From assembly GCF_023746615.1 (NCBI RefSeq), contig NZ_CP082275.1:3596001-3660000 (forward strand): a stretch of 64,000 nt of DNA. The letters are read 5' to 3'. This DNA is from Grimontia kaedaensis. Its GTDB lineage: Bacteria > Pseudomonadota > Gammaproteobacteria > Enterobacterales > Vibrionaceae. Positions 28,631 through 37,838 of the stretch are shown here, in pieces. Position 1 is the stretch's first letter; every line of letters begins with the position of its first letter. The position numbers were made by a program, and so were the translations under genes. The notes below the pieces were generated by a model. The model was not told the DNA's origin, did not search any database, and worked only from the letters and a program-made list of their open reading frames with translations.

Positions 28631-29575
28631 TCAGCCAAACAGCAATGTCTGGCTCTCAATAGTGTCAGCAGCCTGCTCCTGCTCCGGCACCAGCATGTAA
28701 GTGCCCGTGAAGGTTCCTGCCACATCATCGCCACTGTAGAAGGTCACTTCCAGTTTCACACGTGCTTTACGGCCATTTTCAAGGCGATCGAGGTCACCAC
28801 TAAGTCCATCCAGTGATACAACGGCCCGCGGACGCTCCATAATAGGCTGGCGATAACGAATATGACTGTCTGCCAGCACAATGCTCGCAGAGAGCTGGCG
28901 TTCCTTCATTAGTAGCCACACCATGCCCCAGCCCGCCAGGGTGGCCATGCTGAACACACTGCCGGCAAACATGGAATCATGAGGGTTGAGGTTGGCATTC
29001 AAAAGCGCACAAATTTCAAAGCGGTAACCGGTAAACTGGCTGATGCGAATGCCCATTTTGTCGCTGATTGGAATTTGCTGTTGCCAGCGCTGCTGAAGCT
29101 CATGACACCATTCAGGACGACGTACCACATCGGACATCATATCGAGGGTTTTCAGCATTTGCTGATGGCGGACAGGGCCTCGCTCTTCACTCAGTTCACC
29201 CTGATTGACAAAACCGTGCTGACTATAAAAACCAATGGCGTCTTCACGAGCATTACAGACCAACCGCTTCGCCCCCTCCTGGCGCGCGAGCGATTCCAAC
29301 GTCATGAGAATGAGTGCGCCCAAACCACGCTGGCGATACTGGGGAGCCACGGCCATATAGCGAATTTGGCCGTCGTTGTCGGGGGTAAGATAGAGGCGGC
29401 CGATGGCAATCGGCTCACCTTTGGCGTCAACAATCATGCGGTGATGAGAGCCAACATCATAAGCGTCGCGCTCAGAGCCTTCCGGCTGACGCCATGGCTC
29501 ACGAAGCATCTTCCAGCGAAAATAAAAGTACGCCTGAAGTTCATCATCCTTGGTAGGGGTGATTAGCCGAAACAT
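28631..29575 (-). CDS. yiiD: GNAT acetyltransferase / hotdog thioesterase fusion (YiiD family)
   Basis: The 314-residue protein fuses an N-terminal GNAT domain (about 1-145, acetyl-CoA loop QYRQRGLGALIL) to a C-terminal hotdog-fold thioesterase-like domain (about 165-305, with HDSMFAGSVFSMATLAGWGM). E. coli YiiD has the same layout and, as I recall, can decarboxylate malonyl-ACP to start fatty acid synthesis when FabH is missing. It is the third gene of the minus-strand set yihY-dtd-yiiD, the same grouping as in E. coli. Confidence 0.88.
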   Translation of the reverse strand: MFRLITPTKDDELQAYFYFRWKMLREPWRQPEGSERDAYDVGSHHRMIVDAKGEPIAIGRLYLTPDNDGQIRYMAVAPQYRQRGLGALILMTLESLARQEGAKRLVCNAREDAIGFYSQHGFVNQGELSEERGPVRHQQMLKTLDMMSDVVRRPEWCHELQQRWQQQIPISDKMGIRISQFTGYRFEICALLNANLNPHDSMFAGSVFSMATLAGWGMVWLLMKERQLSASIVLADSHIRYRQPIMERPRAVVSLDGLSGDLDRLENGRKARVKLEVTFYSGDDVAGTFTGTYMLVPEQEQAADTIESQTLLFG

Positions 29576-29608
29576 CCCGTTTCTCTCCTCGTGAACCCAA
29601 TTGAGTAA

Positions 29609-30043
29609 TTAAACCTGCAGCCAGAAAGTCACCGGGCCGTCATTCACCAGGCTGACTTTCATGTCTGCTGCAAATACACCATTTTCTGTTTTGACACCGC
29701 TTTCGCGACAATATTGCGAAAACAGCTGATAAAGACGATCGGCTTCCGTTGGAGGCGCGCCGTTAAAACTGGGACGCATCCCTTTGTTAGTGAGAGCTGT
29801 CAGCGTGAACTGGGAAACCACCAGTACCTCTCCGCCAGCCTGTTGCACGTTCAGGTTCATCTTGTCGTTTTCGTCACTGAACACGCGGTAACCCAGAACC
29901 TTCTCATGCAGGCGGTGCGCTTTCTTATCGTCATCGCCTTTTTCTACACCCAGCAGCACCAACAGCCCTTTGCCAATCGCGCCGACAGTCCGACCGTCAA
30001 CCACCACACTGGCTTCGCTGACTCGCTGAATAAGCGCAATCAT
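29609..30043 (-). CDS. dtd: D-aminoacyl-tRNA deacylase
   Basis: Dtd removes D-amino acids (and glycine mischarged on tRNA-Ala) from tRNAs, a proofreading step in the cytoplasm. The 144-residue protein begins MIALIQRVSEASVVVDG and has the active-site motifs SQFTL (about 78-82) and the Gly-cisPro-type NDGPVTFW at the C terminus. Length matches the E. coli enzyme (145). It lies between yihY and yiiD in one operon. Confidence 0.97.
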   Translation of the reverse strand: MIALIQRVSEASVVVDGRTVGAIGKGLLVLLGVEKGDDDKKAHRLHEKVLGYRVFSDENDKMNLNVQQAGGEVLVVSQFTLTALTNKGMRPSFNGAPPTEADRLYQLFSQYCRESGVKTENGVFAADMKVSLVNDGPVTFWLQV

Positions 30044-30064
30044 AACAGCTCCTTTCTTATCATC

Positions 30065-30958
30065 TTAATTATCAATAAGTTGTTCAGGCTCTGTCACTGG
30101 CGGAACATCCCACACCTGACGCTCACCGAGCGATGCGGTAATTTCTGCACCAATCAACACGATACACCAGCTGAGGTAGACCCAAACAAAAAGCAAAGGT
30201 ACCACAGCCAGAGCGCCATATATCAACTCATAAGATGGGAAATTCGTAGCATAGAAAGCAAAGCCCTTTTTGCTGAACTCAAACAGCAGCGCCGCCGATA
30301 CCGCTCCCGCCGCGGCATGGGCGAGACGCACCCGGCAATTTGGGACCAAGGTATAAAGTCCCAGAAAGGCCAGTGCAGTCAGCAGAAATGGTAACCACTT
30401 CAACAGTGTTGGTGCCCAAACATCTGCACCATCCAGCTCCAACAGATTCAGCGAGCCAAGGTAGGAGCTGACACCCAAACTACTGCCCACCAGCACCGGA
30501 CCCAGTGTCAGCACCATCCAGTAGATAGAAAAAGACACCACAGGCGCGCGCTTGTGTTTGATTCGCCAGATGTAATTCAAACTCTTATCGATAGCCGAGA
30601 TCAGCATCAGAGCCACCACAAACAGGAATGCCACCCCGACAGCGGTCATCTTGCCCGCGTTGGCAACAAACTCATTAAGGTATTGCTCAAGAGCATCACC
30701 GGAGGCAGGCACAAAGTTATGCAACACAAAAGTGCGGATTTGGTCACCGGCCTCAGCGAACCCAGGGATTAGCGATAATGCTGACAGCACCACAGTGATC
30801 AGTGGTACCAGTGAGAGTAAAGTGACATAAGCCATATAACCGGCAGTCACTGTCAGGCGGTCATGAATAACACGACGGATAAGATGCCTTGCGAAGGCGA
30901 ACAGAATTTGCCCAGCCCTGGGCAATGAATGCTTGAGTCGTTCCAATGCTTCAACCAT
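30065..30958 (-). CDS. yihY: YihY/BrkB family inner-membrane protein
   Basis: The 297-residue protein has about six membrane helices and the YihY signature near its N terminus (RVIHDRLTVTAGYMAYVTLLSLVPLI). It was once called RNase BN, but that activity belongs to another protein (ElaC), so the function is unknown. It leads the yihY-dtd-yiiD operon, conserved with E. coli, and is divergent from the lipoprotein gene. Confidence 0.92.
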   Translation of the reverse strand: MVEALERLKHSLPRAGQILFAFARHLIRRVIHDRLTVTAGYMAYVTLLSLVPLITVVLSALSLIPGFAEAGDQIRTFVLHNFVPASGDALEQYLNEFVANAGKMTAVGVAFLFVVALMLISAIDKSLNYIWRIKHKRAPVVSFSIYWMVLTLGPVLVGSSLGVSSYLGSLNLLELDGADVWAPTLLKWLPFLLTALAFLGLYTLVPNCRVRLAHAAAGAVSAALLFEFSKKGFAFYATNFPSYELIYGALAVVPLLFVWVYLSWCIVLIGAEITASLGERQVWDVPPVTEPEQLIDN

Positions 30959-31000
30959 AGTCTTTATTGAGAAAATTAATCATACACGAAGGAGTGTACC

Positions 31001-31636
31001 GTGCGCCTCATCTCCACCCTGCTTTTGCTCTTTACACTGGCCGGCTGTCAGTCGGCTTACTACGCCACCATGGAAAAGGTCGGTGTGCACAAGCGTGACA
31101 TCATGGCCGATCGCGTTGAGGCTGCTTCTGATGCTCAGCAGGAAGCCAGCGAGCAGTTTACCAGTGCGCTTGATGCACTCACCACTCTGACCAACTTCGA
31201 TGGCGGAGAGTTACAAACAATGTACGATACTATTAACGACCAGTACGAAGACAGTGATGCAGCCGTAGAAAATGTACGCGAGCGCATCGAAGCCGTTGAA
31301 GATGTGTCTGATGCTTTGTTCGATGAATGGCGTGAAGAGCTTTCCCTCTATTCCAGCGCTGCACTCCGTCGCGACAGTGAGCGTAAACTCAAGGACACTG
31401 AGCGCAGCTATGGTCAAATGCTGTCTGCGATGAAAAAGGCAGAGAGCAAAATGGAACCCGTTCTCGACACACTTCGTGATAACACTCTTTACCTAAAGCA
31501 CAACCTCAATGCTGCTGCAATTGGTGCTTTGAAAGGTGAGTTCGCGGGGTTGGAGCAAGAAATTAACCGTGCAATCAAGGACATGCAAACCGCTATTGCA
31601 GAGTCGGAACGCTTCTTAGCCACACTAAAGAACTAG
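31001..31636 (+). CDS. DUF2959 family lipoprotein
   Basis: The 211-residue protein has a lipoprotein signal peptide (LFTLAGC, lipobox Cys at residue 16) followed by Gln, which is compatible with outer-membrane sorting. The rest is almost entirely alpha-helical and highly charged, with coiled-coil character (about residues 50-205). It matches the DUF2959 family of marine gammaproteobacteria. The function is unknown. The start is GTG at 31001 with AAGGAG seven bases upstream. It may be a solitary gene. Confidence 0.82.
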   Translation: MRLISTLLLLFTLAGCQSAYYATMEKVGVHKRDIMADRVEAASDAQQEASEQFTSALDALTTLTNFDGGELQTMYDTINDQYEDSDAAVENVRERIEAVEDVSDALFDEWREELSLYSSAALRRDSERKLKDTERSYGQMLSAMKKAESKMEPVLDTLRDNTLYLKHNLNAAAIGALKGEFAGLEQEINRAIKDMQTAIAESERFLATLKN

Positions 31637-31746
31637 ATTTAACACTCTAACTGTCTCAATGACTTTCTCGAGGTTGAAACAGACGATGTGAGACAAACTG
31701 CCGTAATGTGTGCCCAGGCAATTTACTGCCTGCATTCAACGGTATT

Positions 31747-31768
31747 GGTAAATCCATAAGTATTTACC
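31747..31768. promoter_or_regulatory. Inverted repeat upstream of the YeaQ-type gene
   Basis: GGTAAAT and ATTTACC arms are separated by eight bases, about 25 bases upstream of the next start codon. It could be an operator or a leader hairpin covering the 5' end of the transcript. Confidence 0.3.
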
Positions 31769-31792
31769 GTCTCTCAACTTGGAGGAGAACAC

Positions 31793-32041
31793 ATGAGCAT
31801 TATTTCTTGGATCATTCTTGGCTTACTCGCAGGTATTCTCGCGAAGTGGATCATGCCAGGAAAAGACGGTGGCGGTTTCATCATCACCACCCTGCTGGGT
31901 ATTGCAGGCGCCGTGGTGGGTGGCTGGGTCAGCACACTGCTGGGCATTGGCACCACAACCGGTCTGAGCATTGGCGGTATCGTGATGGCAACAGTGGGCG
32001 CACTTATCTTGCTGTTTGTTTATAACAAGTTCCTCAAATAA
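31793..32041 (+). CDS. GlsB/YeaQ/YmgE family membrane protein
   Basis: The 82-residue protein has three hydrophobic segments (about 2-18, 28-48 and 56-78) rich in Gly, with the family pattern IILGLLAGILAKWIMPGKDGGG. It is often labelled transglycosylase-associated, without enzymatic evidence. Family members are induced by stress and at entry into stationary phase in several bacteria. A strong GGAGGAG ribosome-binding site lies upstream. It ends at a bidirectional terminator shared with typA. Confidence 0.92.
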   Translation: MSIISWIILGLLAGILAKWIMPGKDGGGFIITTLLGIAGAVVGGWVSTLLGIGTTTGLSIGGIVMATVGALILLFVYNKFLK

Positions 32042-32066
32042 CGAAGAAAAACAAGAGCGATAGAGA

Positions 32067-32098
32067 CAAAAAAGCCTCCCAACCGGGAGGCTTTTTTA
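32067..32098. terminator. Bidirectional terminator between YeaQ-type gene and typA
   Basis: An AAAGCCTCCC / GGGAGGCTTT stem with an AACC loop is flanked by A6 and T6 runs. Confidence 0.9.
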
Positions 32099-32113
32099 CG
32101 TTCCTAAGAAGGC

Positions 32114-33943
32114 TTACTTGCTGCCGCGGCTTGCGCGCTTACGGTCAGTTTCTGTCAGCAGTTTCTTACGGATACGGATGCTTTCAGGAGTCACTTCTAC
32201 CAGTTCGTCGTCATCGATGAACTCCAGTGCCTGCTCAAGCGTGTACTTGATTGGTGAAGTCAGCACCTGTGCGTCATCAGTACCTGATGCGCGTACGTTA
32301 GTCAGCTGCTTACCTTTCAGGGCGTTGACTGTCAGATCGTTGTCACGGCTGTGAATACCGATAACCATACCTTCGTAAACTTCAACACCGTGACCGATGA
32401 ACAGACGACCACGCTCCTGCAGGTTAAACAGGGCATTAGTCAGGGCTTTACCTGCTGCGTTCGCAATCAGTACGCCATTGTTACGCTGGCCAATGTTACC
32501 GCCTTTGTGAGGACCGTAGTGGTCGTAGGTGTGGTACATCAAACCTGAACCAGAAGTCAGGGTCAGGAACTCAGTCTGGAAGCCAATCAGGCCACGAGAT
32601 GGCATGATGAAGTCCATACGAACACGGCCTTTACCGTCTGGAGACATGTCTTTCAGCTCGCCTTTACGCAGGCCGATTTTCTCCATGATGCCGCCCTGGT
32701 GCTCTTCCTGAACGTCAATGGTCACGGTCTCAAACGGTTCCATCAGCTGGCCATCTTCTTCTTTCAGAATAACTTCTGGACGCGATACAGCAAGCTCGAA
32801 GCCTTCACGACGCATGTTTTCGATCAGGATAGACAGGTGCAGTTCACCACGACCTGAAACGCGGAATTTATCCGGGTCTTCTGTTTCTTCAACGCGCAGT
32901 GCAACGTTGTGAACCAGTTCTTTCTGCAGACGCTCAAGGATGTTACGTGAAGTCACGAACTTACCTTCTTTACCTGCGAAAGGAGAGGTGTTCACCTGGA
33001 AAGTCATGGTCACAGTTGGTTCGTCAACAGACAGCGCTGGCAGCGCTTCAACCGCGTTCACGTCACAGATGGTGTCAGAGATTTTCAGCTCACCCAGACC
33101 TGTGATTGCGATGATGTCACCAGCTGCTGCAGATGCAACGTCATGACGCTCAAGGCCCAGATAACCCAGTACAGTACCGACTTTACCATTACGGGTCTTA
33201 CCGTCAGCACCTACGATGGTCACTTGCTGGTTAGGTTTTACAGAACCACGGGTCACACGGCCAACACCGATAACACCAACGTAAGAGCTGTAGTCCAGCT
33301 GAGAGATCTGCATTTGCAGAGAGCCGTCAGTATCAACTTCTGGTGCTGATACATTGTCAACGATAGCCTGGAACAGTGGTTCCATGTTCTCGCCGGTTTC
33401 GCCTTCTTCCAGCGTCGCCCAACCGTTCAGTGCTGATGCGTAAACCACTTGGAAGTCCAGCTGCTCGTCAGTAGCACCCAGGTTGTCGAACAGGTCAAAT
33501 ACCTGATCCATTACCCAGTCAGGACGTGCGCCAGGACGGTCGATTTTGTTGATAACAACGATTGGCTTCAGACCGTGTGCGAACGCTTTTTGCGTTACGA
33601 AGCGAGTTTGTGGCATTGGGCCATCAACTGCGTCAACGATCAGAAGTACAGAGTCAACCATCGACATGATACGTTCCACTTCGCCACCGAAGTCAGCGTG
33701 TCCTGGGGTATCTACGATGTTGATGCGGTAATCATTCCAGTTAATCGCGGTGTTCTTCGCCAGAATGGTAATGCCACGCTCTTTCTCGATGTCGTTCGAG
33801 TCCATGACGCGTTCTTCGTGCTCGCCACGGGTTTCCAGGGTGCCAGACTGCTGAAGCAGTTTGTCAACCAGGGTGGTTTTACCGTGGTCAACGTGCGCGA
33901 TGATCGCGATGTTTCTCAGTTTATCTATCTGTAAAGTAGACAT
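32114..33943 (-). CDS. typA: Ribosome-associated GTPase TypA/BipA
   Basis: TypA is a translation-factor GTPase related to EF-G that helps 50S assembly and growth in cold or stress. The 609-residue protein (E. coli 607) has the G1 motif AHVDHGKTTLVDKLL (about residues 12-26), the switch-II motif DTPGHADF, G4 NKIDR, beta-barrel and EF-G-like domains, and the C-terminal domain specific to TypA. The start at 33943 (MSTLQIDKL) is chosen by homology; upstream in-frame residues have no counterpart. Confidence 0.97.
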   Translation of the reverse strand: MSTLQIDKLRNIAIIAHVDHGKTTLVDKLLQQSGTLETRGEHEERVMDSNDIEKERGITILAKNTAINWNDYRINIVDTPGHADFGGEVERIMSMVDSVLLIVDAVDGPMPQTRFVTQKAFAHGLKPIVVINKIDRPGARPDWVMDQVFDLFDNLGATDEQLDFQVVYASALNGWATLEEGETGENMEPLFQAIVDNVSAPEVDTDGSLQMQISQLDYSSYVGVIGVGRVTRGSVKPNQQVTIVGADGKTRNGKVGTVLGYLGLERHDVASAAAGDIIAITGLGELKISDTICDVNAVEALPALSVDEPTVTMTFQVNTSPFAGKEGKFVTSRNILERLQKELVHNVALRVEETEDPDKFRVSGRGELHLSILIENMRREGFELAVSRPEVILKEEDGQLMEPFETVTIDVQEEHQGGIMEKIGLRKGELKDMSPDGKGRVRMDFIMPSRGLIGFQTEFLTLTSGSGLMYHTYDHYGPHKGGNIGQRNNGVLIANAAGKALTNALFNLQERGRLFIGHGVEVYEGMVIGIHSRDNDLTVNALKGKQLTNVRASGTDDAQVLTSPIKYTLEQALEFIDDDELVEVTPESIRIRKKLLTETDRKRASRGSK

Positions 33944-34254
33944 GGGTTCTCTTTCACTCAAAAAAGATGTGCCGCCAAAAGCTCCGGCTTTGCCGAAAGC
34001 GCTCACCGCCACTGATTAAAAATCCGGCCGTAATTTACCAGATTTTTATTGAAAACCCACGAAATATGTGACTTAGGATCAATTTATATTCGTTCTGCCT
34101 TGTTACCGACACAAAACGCCTACTGTGGAAGTCTGTCTCCATCCCTTATCCAATACTGCCTGCGGGCGAACAGTGCGCTACATTTGGGCAACATTTTTCT
34201 CCCTTATCACGGGTAGACTTCTTGCGCTTTTTATTGCGCCACAATAGGCCAACT

Positions 34255-34270
34255 TTCGATCCACATCACA
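34255..34270 (+). promoter_or_regulatory. Candidate CRP site upstream of glnA
   Basis: TTCGATCCACATCACA has one perfect CRP half-site (TCACA) and a weak second half (TTCGA for TGTGA) at the standard spacing. E. coli glnAp1 is CRP-dependent, which makes the site plausible. The stretch 34013-34567 has no gene and holds the glnA control region. Confidence 0.35.
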
Positions 34271-34365
34271 GCTCCAACATTGTCTTTTCTTTACGTCCGC
34301 TCAGTCGTTGACAACCATAACGAACCGCTGCTGAATGAGTTGGTTGGCACGCAATCCTTCCCAAT

Positions 34366-34382
34366 TGCACCACATTGGTGCG
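34366..34382 (+). promoter_or_regulatory. NtrC-binding site (glnA enhancer)
   Basis: TGCACCACATTGGTGCG matches the NtrC consensus TGCACY-N5-RGTGCA at nearly every base. It lies about 100 bases upstream of the sigma-54 promoter, a usual enhancer distance. A weaker half-site (GCGCACCAAG) follows at 34387-34396. Confidence 0.85.
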
Positions 34383-34464
34383 GACGCGCACCAAGATTGA
34401 ACACTGCAACGCACTTTTTTAAGTCATTATCGTGTAACTACTGGTAATGACAGGGATTAGAAAC

Positions 34465-34483
34465 TTGGCACACTTTTCGCTTT
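34465..34483 (+). promoter_or_regulatory. Sigma-54 promoter glnAp2
   Basis: TTGGCACACTTTTCGCTTT has the invariant GG (34467-34468) and GC (34479-34480) ten bases apart, and is nearly identical to the E. coli glnAp2 promoter as I recall it. The transcript should start at about 34491. Confidence 0.9.
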
Positions 34484-34567
34484 AGTGGAGCCAGACCAAC
34501 TTTTTGGTGGAGCGCATAGAAGCAACTTCACCAAGTTAGAGAACAATGACACCGGAGGTTTATTCAC

Positions 34568-35977
34568 ATGTCAGTAGAAAACGTACTCGCCTTAATCCAA
34601 GAGCACGAAGTTAAGTTTGTTGACCTGCGCTTCACCGATACCAAAGGTAAAGAGCAACACATCTCAATCCCAGCACACCAGATCGACGCGGACTTCTTCG
34701 AAGAAGGTAAAATGTTCGACGGTTCATCTGTTGCAGGTTGGAAAGGCATTAACGAGTCAGACATGGTGATGATGCCTGACGCGTCTTCAGCAGTACTTGA
34801 CCCATTCACGGAAGATGCAACGCTGAACGTACGTTGTGACATTCTTGAGCCAGCAACTATGCAAGGCTACGACCGTGACCCACGTTCTATCGCAAAACGC
34901 GCTGAAGACTACATGCGCTCTACCGGTATCGCAGACACTGTTCTGATCGGTCCTGAGCCAGAGTTCTTCCTGTTTGACGATGTGAAATTCGCGACTGACA
35001 TGTCAGGTTCTTTCTTCAAGATTGACGACGTAGAAGCAGCATGGAACACAGGTTCTGATTTCGAAGGCGGTAACAAAGGTCACCGTCCTGGCGTTAAAGG
35101 TGGTTACTTCCCAGTAGCACCAGTTGATTCATCTCAAGACATCCGTTCAGCAATGTGTCTGGTAATGGAAGAGATGGGTCTGGTTGTTGAAGCACACCAC
35201 CACGAAGTAGCAACTGCAGGTCAGAACGAAATCGCAACGCGTTTCAATACCCTGACCAGCAAAGCGGATGAAATCCAAATCTACAAGTACGTTGTTCACA
35301 ACGTAGCGCACGCATTTGGTAAGACTGCGACCTTCATGCCTAAGCCACTGGTTGGCGATAACGGTTCAGGTATGCACGTTCACCAATCTCTGGCGAAAGA
35401 CGGTCAAAACCTGTTCGCTGGCGACAAGTACGGCGGCCTGTCTGAAACTGCTCTGTACTACATCGGTGGTATCATCAAGCACGCTCGCGCAATCAACGCA
35501 TTCGCGAACGCGTCTACCAACTCATACAAGCGTCTGGTTCCAGGCTTCGAAGCTCCTGTTATGCTGGCATACTCTGCACGTAACCGTTCTGCTTCTATCC
35601 GTATCCCAGTGGTACCAAGCCCGAAAGCACGTCGTATCGAAGTTCGCTTCGGCGATCCATCGGCTAACCCATACCTGGCGTTCGCAGCAATGCTGATGGC
35701 TGGTCTTGACGGTATTAAGAACAAGATCCACCCTGGCGATGCAATGGATAAAGACCTGTACGACCTGCCAGCAGAAGAAGCTGCAGAAATCCCAACTGTT
35801 GCTGAGTCTCTGCAGCAAGCTCTGCAAGCACTGAGCGACGATCGTGAGTTCCTGACTTCAGGCGGCGTATTCTCTGATGACTTCATCGATTCTTACATCG
35901 CACTGAAATCTCAGGACGTTGAGAAGGTGAACATGACCACTCACCCACTGGAATTCGAACTGTACTACTCAGTATAA
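34568..35977 (+). CDS. glnA: Glutamine synthetase, type I
   Basis: GlnA joins ammonia and glutamate to make glutamine. The 469-residue protein forms a dodecamer. It has the metal-binding and catalytic motifs (PEPEFFLF, HHHEVATAGQNEIATRF, NGSGMHVHQS), the Arg-containing VPSPKARRIEVRFGD, and the adenylylation-site region MDKDLYDLPAEE near residue 398, where the Tyr is modified. Length equals E. coli GlnA. Control is through NtrC and sigma-54 upstream. A terminator separates it from the DUF4124 gene and glnL-glnG, so the downstream genes can be uncoupled. Confidence 0.98.
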   Translation: MSVENVLALIQEHEVKFVDLRFTDTKGKEQHISIPAHQIDADFFEEGKMFDGSSVAGWKGINESDMVMMPDASSAVLDPFTEDATLNVRCDILEPATMQGYDRDPRSIAKRAEDYMRSTGIADTVLIGPEPEFFLFDDVKFATDMSGSFFKIDDVEAAWNTGSDFEGGNKGHRPGVKGGYFPVAPVDSSQDIRSAMCLVMEEMGLVVEAHHHEVATAGQNEIATRFNTLTSKADEIQIYKYVVHNVAHAFGKTATFMPKPLVGDNGSGMHVHQSLAKDGQNLFAGDKYGGLSETALYYIGGIIKHARAINAFANASTNSYKRLVPGFEAPVMLAYSARNRSASIRIPVVPSPKARRIEVRFGDPSANPYLAFAAMLMAGLDGIKNKIHPGDAMDKDLYDLPAEEAAEIPTVAESLQQALQALSDDREFLTSGGVFSDDFIDSYIALKSQDVEKVNMTTHPLEFELYYSV

Positions 35978-36000
35978 TTCAACGGGTTTTATACCAAATC

Positions 36001-36031
36001 AAAGGGCTCGCTCACAGGCGGGCCCTTTTTC
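36001..36031 (+). terminator. Terminator after glnA
   Basis: An AAAGGGC / GCCCTTT stem, extended by a bulged CGC/GCG, is followed by T5. It ends most glnA transcripts before glnL. Confidence 0.82.
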
Positions 36032-36101
36032 TATTGTCTGGATTTCTCCCCCACGGAAAATAGGTTTGTTGGCATCCCGCCAGAAACTCAAGGAATTCAT
36101 G

Positions 36102-36662
36102 ATGCGCAAAATCGGCATGCTCCTTTTTGGTGCACTGTCTGTGTCCGCCAGCGCGGGGGAGTATTACCGCTGGGTTGATGAAAATGGCACTCTGCATTTC
36201 AGCGATTCGCCACCTTCCGCGAGTTTGGAGCTCGAGGTGGAGTTAGGTACGATTCCTCTACCCGCTCAGGGGGCATCCAATGTTGCTTCACCTGCCACGC
36301 CGAAAGCGCCGCCCATACCTGATGCCCCCGAAGCGCCGCCGCTGGCCAGCTCAATTTCCCTGCTCTCTCCTGGCGATGAGGCCACCATTCGCAGTAATGA
36401 AGGCAGTATCACCCTCAACATTTCTACCGATCTGCCACTAGGGAAAAATCAATCTGTTCGCGCCGTGATTGATGGAAAGAAACAGCCCGCCTCAAAAGGT
36501 GCATCTTTAACCCTAACCAACGTTGATCGGGGCACCCACACCATAAAGGTGCAATTACTACAAGATGGCAAGGTAATTGCAGCATCCCATTCAGTTACTG
36601 TGTATCTGCATCGGGCAACCAAGAAGAAAGCACTGCCTCCGGGCAAGCCAAGCCCCAGATAA
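36102..36662 (+). CDS. DUF4124 domain-containing exported protein
   Basis: The 186-residue protein has a signal peptide (about 1-18, SVSASA/GEY) and an N-terminal DUF4124 domain, marked by YYRWVDENGTLHFSDSPP. A Pro/Ala-rich linker (about 55-80) leads to a C-terminal Ig-like domain (about 85-170) ending in a basic tail. Binding to cell-wall or surface polymers is possible but unknown. The adjacent ATG at 36099 is equally possible; AAGGA lies seven bases before the one chosen. It sits between glnA and glnL, where E. coli has no gene. Confidence 0.8.
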   Translation: MRKIGMLLFGALSVSASAGEYYRWVDENGTLHFSDSPPSASLELEVELGTIPLPAQGASNVASPATPKAPPIPDAPEAPPLASSISLLSPGDEATIRSNEGSITLNISTDLPLGKNQSVRAVIDGKKQPASKGASLTLTNVDRGTHTIKVQLLQDGKVIAASHSVTVYLHRATKKKALPPGKPSPR

Positions 36663-36746
36663 CACAGGCTGAGACGCTATTTGGCAGCGCTGCTGTAGAA
36701 AGTGGATTTTCTTCGCTGCACAACATCGCACTATCGAGTAAACTGG

Positions 36747-36767
36747 ATTGCACCATATTAGTGCAAT
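36747..36767 (+). promoter_or_regulatory. NtrC palindrome in front of glnL
   Basis: ATTGCACCATATTAGTGCAAT has perfect seven-base arms and fits the NtrC consensus (TGCACYATATTGGTGCA) with one change. It lies only 16 bases upstream of the glnL start, so bound NtrC would block the local promoter, as NtrC does at glnLp in E. coli. Confidence 0.8.
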
Positions 36768-36782
36768 CAAAAGGAAGGTAAT

Positions 36783-37829
36783 GTGGCCACGCTGACCGAA
36801 ACTGTTATGGATAACCTGATCACTGCGGTGTTGGTGCTTGATAATGATCTTGTTGTCACCTATGCCAACCCTGCAGCCGAGCAACTGCTCTGCCTGAGTG
36901 CACGTCGTTTACTGGAGCATCCCCTTCCCGAACTATTGCAACACTGTTCAATCGACCTCAGCCTGGTCAAGGAAACGCTTTCTGGCGGTCAAGGACTCAC
37001 CGACAGCGATGTCACCATCGTCGTAGATGGCCATCAGCGGAAAGTAGAACTGAGTGCCAGCCCTTTGATGTGGGCACGCAGTCCATCCATGCTGATTGAA
37101 ATCAAAGCCATTGGCCATCAACAGCAAATCAGTAAAGAGTTGCAGCAGCAGGCACAACAACAGGCAGCTAAAGAGTTGGTGCGTGGCCTAGCTCATGAAA
37201 TTAAAAACCCGCTCGGTGGCCTTCGAGGTGCGGCGCAGCTTTTGGAGAAAATGCTGCCTGATCCAAGCCTTGGGGAATATACCCGCATCATTATCGAGCA
37301 GGCCGATAGACTTCGGAATTTGGTGGACAGGTTACTGGGGCCCCAAAAGCCCGGTCACCACCAGCAAGAGAACATTCACGTGGTGCTTGAGAAAGTCCGC
37401 CAACTGGTCGAGCTCAGTGCAGGCAAGATCAATCTTGAGCGTGACTATGACCCGAGCTTACCCGATATAGAAATGGACCCTGAACAGATGGAGCAGGCCA
37501 TTCTCAACGTGGTGAACAATGCGGCGCAAATTATGGGAGACAGCCCAAATGCCGAAATCACCCTCCGCACCCGCACTGAACATCAAGTCGTGATTGGCGG
37601 GAAGCGCCACCGTTTGGCTGCACGTATAGATATTTCTGACAATGGTCCTGGCATCGCCCCTGAGCTCCAGGACACCTTGTTTTATCCCATGGTGTCAGGG
37701 CGCCCCGGAGGCACAGGGCTTGGACTTTCCATTACCCGAAACCTCATAGATCAGCATAAAGGCAAGATTTACGTTAATAGCTGGCCGGGACACACCACTT
37801 TCACCATTTTGTTACCAATTCGTCGCTAA
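36783..37829 (+). CDS. glnL: Nitrogen regulation sensor kinase NtrB
   Basis: The 348-residue cytoplasmic kinase controls NtrC phosphorylation with protein PII. It has a PAS domain (about 8-100), the HisKA phosphoacceptor motif GLAHEIKNPLGGLRGAAQLL (His near residue 137) and a HATPase domain with N, G1 and G2 boxes (NVVNNAAQ, ISDNGPGI, GRPGGTGLGLSI). The start is GTG with AAGGAAGG upstream. It is nine bases from glnG in one operon. Confidence 0.97.
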   Translation: MATLTETVMDNLITAVLVLDNDLVVTYANPAAEQLLCLSARRLLEHPLPELLQHCSIDLSLVKETLSGGQGLTDSDVTIVVDGHQRKVELSASPLMWARSPSMLIEIKAIGHQQQISKELQQQAQQQAAKELVRGLAHEIKNPLGGLRGAAQLLEKMLPDPSLGEYTRIIIEQADRLRNLVDRLLGPQKPGHHQQENIHVVLEKVRQLVELSAGKINLERDYDPSLPDIEMDPEQMEQAILNVVNNAAQIMGDSPNAEITLRTRTEHQVVIGGKRHRLAARIDISDNGPGIAPELQDTLFYPMVSGRPGGTGLGLSITRNLIDQHKGKIYVNSWPGHTTFTILLPIRR

Positions 37830-37838
37830 GGGGAGAAT

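Noticed and set aside
34067..34082. TGTGACTTAGGATCAA as a CRP site in the typA-glnA region
   Set aside because: The left half is perfect but the right half does not fit at the required spacing.
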